A DNA stretch of 64,000 nt from Prauserella_A sp040645195 (GTDB lineage: Bacteria; Actinomycetota; Actinomycetes; Mycobacteriales; Pseudonocardiaceae), in assembly GCF_040645195.1 (NCBI RefSeq), contig NZ_JBEYXW010000007.1, positions 139,599 through 203,598 of the forward strand, read 5' to 3'. The notes under the pieces are model-generated. The model searched no databases. It had not been told where the DNA came from and worked only from the letters and a program-made list of their open reading frames with translations. A program made the translations under genes and the position numbers. Every line of letters starts with the position of its first letter. Position 1 is the stretch's first letter. Below are positions 53,030 through 60,801 of this stretch, piece after piece.

Positions 53030-53103
53030 CACTCCCACACGGCGGGCCACCAGATAATGTCGGTGCCGACCGGACAATGCGGGCGGCACCGAGAGCAGTG
53101 TCC

Positions 53104-54183
53104 TTACTGGACAGTCGAGCCGGTACCCATGGCGTCGAGTACGGTCCGACAGGCCACGCCCAGCGCGCCGCGCGGCCGCGGATCGAACGTGCCCCGCTCG
53201 ACGGCACGCGGCAGCGTGCGCTCGGAGCGCACCCAGCCCAGCGCGGGCACGCCCACGGCGTCGGCTACGTCTGCCACCGCCAGCCCGCCAGGAGCAGGGC
53301 CACGCACGACCACCCGAACGCGTTCGTGGCAGTCGCCGAGCCCGGCGATGACCCGTGCCGCGGCAACACAGGCCCGCACTTCGGCAGGCACCACGACCAC
53401 GACGAGATCGGCACGGCGCAACACCGCATCGGCTACGGGACCCCGCTGCCGGGGCAGGTCACAGACGACCATCCGGCCCGCCCGCCTGCCCGCATCGACC
53501 ACCGCGCCTGCCGCATCCGCGGTCGGCCCTGGGCCATCCCGATCACACGACAGCACCGCGAGTCCGCCGTCGCCGTACCGCCGGGCAGGCAGGGCGGCAT
53601 CCAACGCCGACATCGCCACCCTGCCCGCCTGAACCCGCAGCTCCGGCCAGCGCAACCCCGCGGCGAGTTCGGTACCGAGCAGCAGATCGATGCCTCCGCC
53701 GAGTGGGTCGCAGTCGACGAGCAGCACTGCCTCGCCTGCTTTCGCCGCTGTCAATCCGACACCGGCCGCCAGCACGGAGGCCCCCGCGCCGCCGCGGCTG
53801 CCGAGGACAGCGAGCACCTGGCCGCGCTGCCTGCTCGGTTCGTCCACGACATCGGCGAACGCCGCGACCAGTGTCGACTCGCCCTCGGGGAGGGCAACGA
53901 CATCCTCTGCGCCGACAGCGAAAGCGTGCTGCCACGTCGTCGCAGGCGGCGTGCCCGCACAGACCACCAGCACTTTGGACCGTCGGGGCAGGCCGTCGGC
54001 CACACCAGCCGCGGCCGCGGCTTCGTCTATCAGGACGAGCGGCGCGCTGGCCCATTGCGTGCGCGCCGCGCCCAGGTCGCTGATGCACTCGGTCGCACAG
54101 CCCACAGCCGCGGCGAGCCGCAGGACCTCGTCGAGCACAGCGTTATCGGCGGTTATCACAAGTGGACAGTCGGCACTCTGCAC
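53104..54183 (-). CDS. ssd: CpaE-like/Ssd septum-site regulator
   Basis: The 359-residue MinD/ParA-like protein matches TIGR03815 (Rv3660c, Ssd), which influences cell division and belongs to the Tad neighbourhood. The N-terminal part is a receiver-like domain (LPLVITADNAVLDEVLRLAA region). The ATPase part has GSRGGAGASVLAAGVGL in place of KGGxGKT, so both usual lysines are missing, then VLLVDCDPLGGGIDLLLG and VVCDLPRQRG. GTG 54183 has GGGGGT upstream. Unusually, the gene is bracketed by two near-identical DnaA-box elements. Confidence 0.88.
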   Translation of the reverse strand: MQSADCPLVITADNAVLDEVLRLAAAVGCATECISDLGAARTQWASAPLVLIDEAAAAAGVADGLPRRSKVLVVCAGTPPATTWQHAFAVGAEDVVALPEGESTLVAAFADVVDEPSRQRGQVLAVLGSRGGAGASVLAAGVGLTAAKAGEAVLLVDCDPLGGGIDLLLGTELAAGLRWPELRVQAGRVAMSALDAALPARRYGDGGLAVLSCDRDGPGPTADAAGAVVDAGRRAGRMVVCDLPRQRGPVADAVLRRADLVVVVVPAEVRACVAAARVIAGLGDCHERVRVVVRGPAPGGLAVADVADAVGVPALGWVRSERTLPRAVERGTFDPRPRGALGVACRTVLDAMGTGSTVQ

Positions 54184-54262
54184 GGTTACCCCCAGGACGG
54201 CGATCGCGATCGCGCCAACCGTCACGTGTGTGCAGGCAGCCGAGCAAGGCGGAATCGCGCCG

Positions 54263-54295
54263 CCTGTGGACAACGCGGCCGCTGTGGACAACTCG
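54263..54295 (-). promoter_or_regulatory. DnaA-box pair upstream of ssd
   Basis: Two perfect TTGTCCACA sites on the minus strand (54265-54273 and 54283-54291), 18 bp apart as in the element at 52997-53029. It lies between the 6C RNA and the ssd start, so it could affect both transcripts. Confidence 0.75.
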
Positions 54296-54302
54296 GTAAG
54301 GG

Positions 54303-54372
54303 CGGGCCCCCGCCAGAGCGAAAGGGGACGGGGGCCACCTAGGTTCAGCCCCGGGGGTCGGGCTGAACCCGT
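54303..54372 (-). ncRNA. 6C small RNA
   Basis: The minus strand folds into two adjacent hairpins with C-rich loops. The first is GGTTCAGCCC/GGGCTGAACC with a loop containing CCCCC (54342-54369). The second is GGCCCCCG/CGGGGGCC with a loop containing TCCCC (54305-54336). This is the defining architecture of the actinobacterial 6C RNA (M. tuberculosis B11). The position between the ssd and HAD genes is the same as in M. tuberculosis (between Rv3660c and Rv3661). Exact transcript ends are not known; the span given covers the core hairpins. Confidence 0.85.
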
Positions 54373-54526
54373 CCCGGCGGCTCATTCGCCACCGGAGCGC
54401 CGTCAACTGTAACCGGGCCGATGATCATCGCGGCCACGATTCGATAACAGCGCCCGACCGATGACACAGGGGTACGCACCCTACGTGAGCCGGAGGCTGC
54501 AGCGGGAGATCACCTATGGTGGACCC

Positions 54527-55342
54527 GTGTCCGAACCCAGCAGCTCGCCGACGACCGCTCCGGTGGCCGCGTTCTTCGACCTCGACAAGACAATCATCGC
54601 CTCGTCCAGCGCGCTCGCGTTCAGCAAGCCGTTTCTCCAGCAGGGACTGATCAACCGGCGCGCTGCGCTGAAGAGCGCCTACGCACAACTGGTGTTCTCG
54701 CTGTCCGGCGCCGATGCCGACCGCACGGACCGGCTGCGTGCGGAGATTTCGGCGCTGTGCACGGGCTGGGACGTCAGCCAGGTCCGCGCGATCGTCAACG
54801 AGACCCTGCACGACGTCGTCGCTCCACTGGTGTACGCGGAGGCCGCCGACCTGATCGCCGAGCACAAGGCGCAGGGGCACGACGTGATCGTGCTGTCGGC
54901 GACCGGCGAGGAGGTCGTGACGCCCATCGCCGAGATGCTCGGAACCACCCGCAGCATCGGCACGCGGATGAGCGTTGTGGACGGCCGGTACTCCGGCGAG
55001 CTGGAGTTCTACTGCTACGGCGAGAACAAGGCGGTCGCCGCGAAGCAGCTCGCGGCCGAGCATGGCTACGACCTCTCGGCGTGCCACGCGTACAGCGATT
55101 CGAGCACGGACCTGCCGCTGCTGGAGGTCGTGGGGCAGCCGCACGCCGTCAACCCCGATCGCGCACTGCGGAAGGTCGCGACCGAACGTGGCTGGCCGGT
55201 GCACTCGTTCACCAATCCGGTGTCGCTGCGCGCTCGGATCCCGGCGCCGTCGGCGGTAGTGGCGGTGGGACTCGGGGTGGGAGCAGTGGCCGCAGGAGCA
55301 ACGCTCTACGGACTGTCCCGGCGGCGCCGTCGCGACGCGTAG
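54527..55342 (+). CDS. HAD-IB family phosphatase (SerB-like)
   Basis: The 271-residue HAD hydrolase has motif I FFDLDKTIIA with the nucleophile Asp, the HAD-IB cap, and motif II VLSATGEEVV. Motif III includes CYGENKAVAAK, and motif IV is AYSDSSTDLPLLEVVG. A C-terminal hydrophobic segment (VVAVGLGVGAVAAGATLYGL) and basic tail suggest membrane association. It corresponds to Rv3661. GTG 54527 is chosen with moderate confidence; GTG 54485 is also open. It lies between the 6C RNA and the Ms1-like RNA. Confidence 0.85.
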   Translation: MSEPSSSPTTAPVAAFFDLDKTIIASSSALAFSKPFLQQGLINRRAALKSAYAQLVFSLSGADADRTDRLRAEISALCTGWDVSQVRAIVNETLHDVVAPLVYAEAADLIAEHKAQGHDVIVLSATGEEVVTPIAEMLGTTRSIGTRMSVVDGRYSGELEFYCYGENKAVAAKQLAAEHGYDLSACHAYSDSSTDLPLLEVVGQPHAVNPDRALRKVATERGWPVHSFTNPVSLRARIPAPSAVVAVGLGVGAVAAGATLYGLSRRRRRDA

Positions 55343-55455
55343 TCCTGACACCCACATGGCCGCTGTTTTGCCTGCAATGTCACGGAAAGCGCCCTTATGA
55401 CACCAATGCAACTCACTATTTCGAGGCTCTGTACCGGTGCACGGCAACTAGCCCC

Positions 55456-55484
55456 TTGAAGTGATCGCCGTCACTCGGTAGAAA
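55456..55484 (+). promoter_or_regulatory. Promoter of the Ms1-like RNA with a palindrome in its spacer
   Basis: A -35 TTGAAG (55456-55461) and a -10 TAGAAA (55479-55484) are separated by 17 bp, an excellent housekeeping-type promoter. The spacer begins with AGTGATCGCCGTCACT, a perfect GTGA-N6-TCAC palindrome (55460-55475) of the CRP/FNR half-site type, placed where a bound protein would block RNA polymerase. Confidence 0.7.
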
Positions 55485-55490
55485 GGGGTT

Positions 55491-55735
55491 GCGGACATCG
55501 ATCAGCCAGGGGTCTGGCAGAAGAGAAGCCCGGCCCACCCTGAGAGGTCTCCGTGCGCGGACTCCGAGCACCCACGCTGCGCACGCCGCGGGAGGCTTGT
55601 CGTCGGAAGACTGCGTACCGGGACGCCGGACGCCGAGTCTTACGAAAGGTACGACACGAGTTGCAGCTTGGTCACCCGAGTAGTCCGCGCGAGCAGGCGG
55701 CGCCCGTTCACAACAAGTGACGGGCGCCGCCTAGC
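55491..55735 (+). ncRNA. Probable Ms1-type (6S-like) small RNA
   Basis: An RNA of about 245 bases is predicted between a strong promoter and a strong terminator, with no coding potential. Its predicted 5' end (GCGGAC, 55491-55496) pairs with GTCCGC near the 3' end (55683-55688), closing the molecule as expected for Ms1/6S RNA. The place right after the HAD-IB gene is where M. tuberculosis has MTS2823 (after Rv3661) and Streptomyces its scr3559. Ms1 binds RNA polymerase core without sigma factor. I infer homology from position and form, since the primary sequence is too variable for me to align. Confidence 0.6.
55696..55731 (+). terminator. Terminator of the Ms1-like RNA
   Basis: GGCGGCGCCCGTTCAC and GTGACGGGCGCCGCC form a 15-bp stem with a one-base bulge and a 5-base loop (AACAA). 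It ends the predicted small RNA and lies about 125 bp before the GH3 gene. Confidence 0.8.
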
Positions 55736-55856
55736 ATGTCTGGGGGAAGTCAGCCCTCGTTGACCGGACACCAGGTTCGTCAGTAGCTTTCCGACGTTGA
55801 CCCGTTTTCGTGGAAAACCCACGGGAGCGGGTTGCTCAGCTACTGGGGAGGCTTCC

Positions 55857-57659
55857 GTGACCACCACCCGTGCCCGGCACAGGAGAACCTATGTCGCCGC
55901 GTCGCTCACCGCGCTACTCACCGTGACCGGAGGCGCCGCACCGGCCCTCGCTGCAGCGCAGGAACGCGCGTGGGCACAGCAGATCCTGCGCGGGTTCACC
56001 CTCGAACAGAAGGTCGGCCAGCTGTTCGTCGCCGACGTATGGGGCAAGTCCGCGACGGAAAGCCACCCGGGGAACCAGGACAAGTACGGTGTCGCCACGC
56101 CGGCCGAGGTCGTCCAGCGATACCACGTCGGCGGAGTCATCTATTTCAACAACGCAGGCACCGACAACGTCGACGACCCGGTGCAGGTCGCGAAGTTCTC
56201 CAACGGGTTACAACGTGCCGCGCTGGCCACGGCACCGCACGTGCCGCTCGTCATCTCGATCGACCAGGAAGGCGGCCGGGTCACGCGGATCGCCGACCCC
56301 GCCACCGAGTACCCGAGCGCGATGGCGCTGGGAGCGGGCCGTGACCCCGATGGCGCCAGGACCGCCGCGGCCATCAACGGCGCCGAGCTGCGGGCCATGG
56401 GTATTGCACAGAACTTCGCACCCGCTGCCGACGTCAACTCCAACCCGCTGAACCCGATCATCGGCTCCCGGTCGTTCTCAGCCGACCCCGCGCTCGCCAG
56501 CGAGTTCGTCGCCGCGCAGATCGAGGGCTACCAGGACGCCGGACGCGGCAGGAGCACCGTATCCAGCGCGGCGAAGCACTTCCCCGGCCACGGCGATGCC
56601 GCCGCCGACAGTCACATCGGCCTGCCGGTGATCGAGCGCACCGAGCAGGAATGGCAGGAGATCGACCTGCCACCGTTCCGGGCCGCGATCGACGCCGGTG
56701 TCGACTCGATCATGACCGCGCACATCACCGTGCCCAGCCTCGACCCGTCCGGGAACCCGGCGACGCTCTCGGCGCCCATCATCACCGGCATCCTGCGCGA
56801 GGAGCTGGGTTACGACGGCGTCGTGGTCACCGACTCCCTCCAGATGCAGGGAGTGCGGGAGCTGCACTCCGACGCCGAGATCCCGGTGCTTGCCATCGAA
56901 GCCGGGGTCGACCAGATGCTGATGCCGCCCGATCTCGACGTCGCGATCGGCGGCGTGCTCGACGCGGTGCGCAGTGGCCGGATCACCGAACAGCGCATCG
57001 ACGAGAGTGTCCTGCGCATCCTGGAACTGAAGTGGAGTCGCGGGATCGTCGGCGCGCCGCTGGTGAACGAGCGCGCCGTCGCCCGGACCGTCGGCACACC
57101 AGCGAACCTGGCGCGGATCCAGGAGATCACCGACGCCACGACCACGGTGCTGCGCAACGACGACGACCTGCTGCCGATCACGTCCGGCCAGGACCGGGTA
57201 CTGGTCATCGGCTGGAACCGGCCAGACTACCCGGGCTATCCCGCGGAGCCGGTGAACGCGCTCGCCGACGCGATCGGCCCCTCCGCGACAGCGCTGCCGA
57301 CGGGAACGAACCCCGGCGCGGCCGCGATCGAAGCCGCGGCACAGGCCGCCACAGAGGCGGATGTCGCCGTCGTGCTGACCAACAACCTCAGGGACAACGC
57401 CGGCCAGCGGCAGCTCCTGGACCGCGTGCTCGCCACCGGCACGCCGGTCGTGGCCGTCGCCATCCAGGAGCCCTACGACGCCGGGTACGCCGACGTACCC
57501 ACCTGGCTCGCCACCTACGACTGGCGCACGGTGAGCATGACGTCGCTGGCCAAGGTCCTCTACGGCGAGGTCACCCCGCGGGGCACCCTTCCCGTGAACA
57601 TCCCGGCGGGCGACGGCGGGGCGATCCGTTACCCCTTCGGACACGGGCTGAGTTGGTAG
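55857..57659 (+). CDS. nagZ: Secreted GH3 beta-N-acetylglucosaminidase (NagZ type)
   Basis: The 600-residue protein with a signal peptide (VAASLTALLTVTGGAAPALA) has a GH3 N-terminal barrel with the NagZ signature KHFPGHGDAAADSHIGLP (about residue 240, Asp/His dyad). The nucleophile Asp is in VVTDSLQMQG (about 325). A GH3 C-terminal domain follows, so it is the two-domain secreted form like B. subtilis NagZ. It releases GlcNAc from peptidoglycan fragments. GGGGAGG precedes GTG 55857. namZ follows after 2 bp, so the cluster is one operon. Confidence 0.92.
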   Translation: MTTTRARHRRTYVAASLTALLTVTGGAAPALAAAQERAWAQQILRGFTLEQKVGQLFVADVWGKSATESHPGNQDKYGVATPAEVVQRYHVGGVIYFNNAGTDNVDDPVQVAKFSNGLQRAALATAPHVPLVISIDQEGGRVTRIADPATEYPSAMALGAGRDPDGARTAAAINGAELRAMGIAQNFAPAADVNSNPLNPIIGSRSFSADPALASEFVAAQIEGYQDAGRGRSTVSSAAKHFPGHGDAAADSHIGLPVIERTEQEWQEIDLPPFRAAIDAGVDSIMTAHITVPSLDPSGNPATLSAPIITGILREELGYDGVVVTDSLQMQGVRELHSDAEIPVLAIEAGVDQMLMPPDLDVAIGGVLDAVRSGRITEQRIDESVLRILELKWSRGIVGAPLVNERAVARTVGTPANLARIQEITDATTTVLRNDDDLLPITSGQDRVLVIGWNRPDYPGYPAEPVNALADAIGPSATALPTGTNPGAAAIEAAAQAATEADVAVVLTNNLRDNAGQRQLLDRVLATGTPVVAVAIQEPYDAGYADVPTWLATYDWRTVSMTSLAKVLYGEVTPRGTLPVNIPAGDGGAIRYPFGHGLSW

Positions 57660-57661
57660 CC

Positions 57662-58918
57662 ATGGCCGTGAACCGCCGACGCTTCCTCGCCGCCGGCGCG
57701 CTGGCCACGCCGGTACTGACCGCGAGCTCGCAGTTCGCCTCGGCGGCGCCCTACCCCGCGGGCACGGTCACACCTGGAGCGGACCGGCTCGCCGCTGAGG
57801 GCTGGCAGCGGCTTGCCGACCGCAGGATCGGCGTGCTGTCCAACCCCACCGGGGTACTGGGCAACCGCAACCACATCGTCGACTCGCTGGTGGCCGCCGG
57901 GATCCGGCCGGTGGCCGTTTTCGGCCCCGAGCACGGCTTCCGTGGCAGCGCGCAGGCAGGCGGATCCGAAGGCGACTATGCCGACCCGCGCACGGGCATC
58001 GCCGTCTACGACACCTACGGGGTCGGCGCCGACGAGTTCGCGAGCATGATCAGCAAGGCCGGTGTGGACACCGTCGTCTTCGACATCGCCGACGTCGGCG
58101 CGCGGTTCTACACCTACATCTGGTCGATGTACACGGCGATGCGCGCGGCCGCCCGCACGGGCGCAGCCTTCGTCGTGCTGGACCGGCCGAATCCGGTGGG
58201 CGGCGCGGCACTCGGCCCGATGCTCGATCCGGCGTTCAGTTCCGGGGTCGGGCTCAGGCCGATCGTGCAGCAACACGGCATGACCGTCGGGGAGCTGGCT
58301 CGCTTCTTCGCCGCCGAGTTCCTGCCCGCCGACGGCGACAGCCTCGCCCAGCTGGAAATCGTCGAGGTGCGCGGCTGGACGCGCGACCTGCTGTTCCGCG
58401 AGACCGGGCTGGCGTGGACGCCACCGAGCCCCAACATGCCGACGCCGGAGACGGCGCTGGTCTATCCGGGCACCTGCCTGTTCGAGGGCACGAGCTTCAG
58501 CGAGGGTCGCGGCACCACGCAGCCGTTCGAGATACTCGGCGCACCCGGTGTGGACTGGCGCTGGCGGGATGAGCTCATTGGGCAGCGGCTGAAGGGTGTG
58601 ACCTTCCGCGAAACGTACTTCGTGCCCACGTTCGGCAAGTTCGCGGGTGTCACGTGCGGTGGAGTCCAGCTCAGCGTCACCGAACCCGGCGCCTTCGATG
58701 CGATCCGCACGGCTGTGGCCATGATCGTGACGGCCCGCAGTCTGTATCCGGATCTCTTCGGCTGGCGGGCCGACAACTTCATCGACGAGCTCTCCGGTTC
58801 GGCCCGGCTGCGCACGATGGTCGACGCGGGCGCGGATACCGATGACATCGTGGGATCCTGGCACGAGGAGCTCACGACTTTCCGCCGCAGACGCGAGCAG
58901 TACCTGATGTACCGGTAG
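57662..58918 (+). CDS. namZ: Exo-beta-N-acetylmuramidase (NamZ/DUF1343)
   Basis: The 418-residue protein has a twin-arginine signal (NRRRFLAAGALATPVLTASS) and the DUF1343 domain. Motifs are RIGVLSNPTGVLGNRNHIVD, FGPEHGFRG, FDIADVGARFYTYIWSMY, VLDRPNPVGG and LFEGTSFSEGRGT. NamZ removes MurNAc from the non-reducing end of glycan chains, as shown for B. subtilis YbbC. It acts after NagZ in the same operon. The Tat signal suggests folding before export. Confidence 0.9.
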   Translation: MAVNRRRFLAAGALATPVLTASSQFASAAPYPAGTVTPGADRLAAEGWQRLADRRIGVLSNPTGVLGNRNHIVDSLVAAGIRPVAVFGPEHGFRGSAQAGGSEGDYADPRTGIAVYDTYGVGADEFASMISKAGVDTVVFDIADVGARFYTYIWSMYTAMRAAARTGAAFVVLDRPNPVGGAALGPMLDPAFSSGVGLRPIVQQHGMTVGELARFFAAEFLPADGDSLAQLEIVEVRGWTRDLLFRETGLAWTPPSPNMPTPETALVYPGTCLFEGTSFSEGRGTTQPFEILGAPGVDWRWRDELIGQRLKGVTFRETYFVPTFGKFAGVTCGGVQLSVTEPGAFDAIRTAVAMIVTARSLYPDLFGWRADNFIDELSGSARLRTMVDAGADTDDIVGSWHEELTTFRRRREQYLMYR

Positions 58919-58926
58919 GGGTGGCC

Positions 58927-60657
58927 ATGCGGTGGAGAATGGGGGCGCTGACCGCGGTTCTGGCGTTGACGGGAGCAACTGCGATGGCCTCCGCCCATCC
59001 GGCGACCGGCCGGTTCGACCGCCCGCACGAGGGCTTCGCCCCGGCGACGACCGTCCTGCGCGAGGTCACGCCGGAGCAGGCCGGTCTCGACCCCGCGCCG
59101 ATCCGCGCCGCGCAGGAGCAACTCGCCGCGTGGACCCGCGACGATGCCGTCGACGGTCATCCGTTGTTCGCCGGGGCCGTCGGCATGCTGGTACACGACG
59201 GGATGATCGTGAACACGTACACGACCGGCAGTGCTGTGCGCTACGCCGACGGCAGCGGTACCGAGCTGCCCCTCGAAGCACAGGTGCCCATGCGAGCCGA
59301 CACGATCGTCGACCTTGCCTCGGTGACCAAGCTGTTCACCTCGATCGCGGTGCTGCAGCTGGTCGAGCGCGGCCAGGTGGATCTGGCCGCACCGGTCGCG
59401 CGCTACCTGCCGGAGTTCGGCCGCAACGGCAAGGAGTCCATCACCGTCGAGCAGCTGCTGACGCACACCTCCGGTCTGGAGCCGTTCCTGCCGCTCTGGC
59501 GAGACTGGCCGGACAGCGCCGCACGCATCCAGGCGGTGCTCGACGTGGCCCCACAACACGAGCCGGGCAGCACCTACACCTACTCGGACCTCAACCTCAT
59601 CACGCTCGGCGTGCTGGTCGAACGGCTCACCGGTGCCGGCCTCGACGAGGTCGTCGCCGGCCGGATCACCGGACCACTCGGCATGATCGACACCGGGTTC
59701 AACCCGCCCGCGGCGAAACTCGATCGCATCGCCGCAACCGAGTACCAGACCGAACCCGCACGCGGCCTGGTCCGGGGACAGGTGCACGACGAGAACGCCT
59801 GGGCACTCGGTGGTGTCGCGGGGCACGCCGGTGTGTTCTCCACTGCCCGCGACCTGGCGGTACTGGGTCAGGCGCTGCTGAACGGCGGCACCTACGCGGG
59901 CAGGCGCATCCTCACCGAGGACAGCGTGCGCGCGATGCTCACCAACCGCACCACCGACTTCCCCGGTGACGACCACGGGCTCGGCTTCGAACTGAACCAA
60001 ATCTGGTACATGGGCGGGCTGACCTCACTGGTCACTGCAGGCCACACCGGCTACACCGGCACCTCGTTCGTCGTCGACCCGCTGTCCCGGTCGGTCGCGA
60101 TCCTGCTGACCAACCGGGTACACCCGTCGAGGTACTGGGGCTCGGTGAACCCGGCTCGCCAAGCGTGGGCGACCGGTCTCGCCCAGGCACTCGCCGTGCA
60201 GCCCTCCGCCGGCCGGGACGCGTGGTTCAGCGGGATCGGTGACAGGAGCACCGCCACTCTCGTGACGTCACCGTTCAGCGATGGGAGCGGGGACCTTTCG
60301 GTGCGGTTCGCCGCTTTCGTGGACACCGAGACCACCGATCGTCTCGTGCTGGAAGCCACCACCGACGGTGTGACATGGCAGCCCGTGACGTTACACGTCA
60401 CCGGACGTGGTGCACCTCGCAAAACCGTCGACGCACTGTATGGAACCGGTCACCGTTCGTGGTGGGAAGTGCGTGGGGCCGTTTCGCGAATTGAAAAGGT
60501 CACGCTTCGTTGGCGATTCACAACTGATGGGAACTACACCGCCCGAGGGGTCTACATCGATGCCGTCCGGGTGGCGGACAACGACCGCGTCCTTTTGGAC
60601 GGCGAGCGACATCCCCAGATTTTCACTGCGACCGGTTTTCGCTTACGTGGGCGCTAA
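58927..60657 (+). CDS. Secreted beta-lactamase-fold serine hydrolase (AmiE/YbbE-like)
   Basis: The 576-residue protein has a signal peptide (GALTAVLALTGATAMASA) and a class C beta-lactamase-like domain. The catalytic Ser-x-x-Lys is SVTK (about residue 132), then YSDLN (Tyr motif) and a late HTGYTG. A C-terminal domain of about 150 residues is unassigned. In B. subtilis the paralogue AmiE/YbbE in the MurNAc operon is an N-acetylmuramoyl-L-alanine amidase. By context it should cut the stem peptide from MurNAc, but esterase or D-aminopeptidase activity is possible. ATG 58927 has GGGG upstream. Confidence 0.8.
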   Translation: MRWRMGALTAVLALTGATAMASAHPATGRFDRPHEGFAPATTVLREVTPEQAGLDPAPIRAAQEQLAAWTRDDAVDGHPLFAGAVGMLVHDGMIVNTYTTGSAVRYADGSGTELPLEAQVPMRADTIVDLASVTKLFTSIAVLQLVERGQVDLAAPVARYLPEFGRNGKESITVEQLLTHTSGLEPFLPLWRDWPDSAARIQAVLDVAPQHEPGSTYTYSDLNLITLGVLVERLTGAGLDEVVAGRITGPLGMIDTGFNPPAAKLDRIAATEYQTEPARGLVRGQVHDENAWALGGVAGHAGVFSTARDLAVLGQALLNGGTYAGRRILTEDSVRAMLTNRTTDFPGDDHGLGFELNQIWYMGGLTSLVTAGHTGYTGTSFVVDPLSRSVAILLTNRVHPSRYWGSVNPARQAWATGLAQALAVQPSAGRDAWFSGIGDRSTATLVTSPFSDGSGDLSVRFAAFVDTETTDRLVLEATTDGVTWQPVTLHVTGRGAPRKTVDALYGTGHRSWWEVRGAVSRIEKVTLRWRFTTDGNYTARGVYIDAVRVADNDRVLLDGERHPQIFTATGFRLRGR

Positions 60658-60801
60658 TAAGTTGCAGAGTCGTTAGACAAATCAGGTTAACGATTTCGAC
60701 CAGGTTGGCGACTTTCTCAACAACTACCTAGCCGCGACTCGGAACGTGGGAACACGCTTCGGTTGCGATCATTCCGGAAGGTGTGGGTACTCTTGTCGCA
60801 G

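Noticed and set aside
54380..54406. Promoter for the 6C RNA
   Set aside because: A TTGACG -35-like hexamer is present at 54401-54406 on the minus strand, but no acceptable -10 lies at normal spacing.
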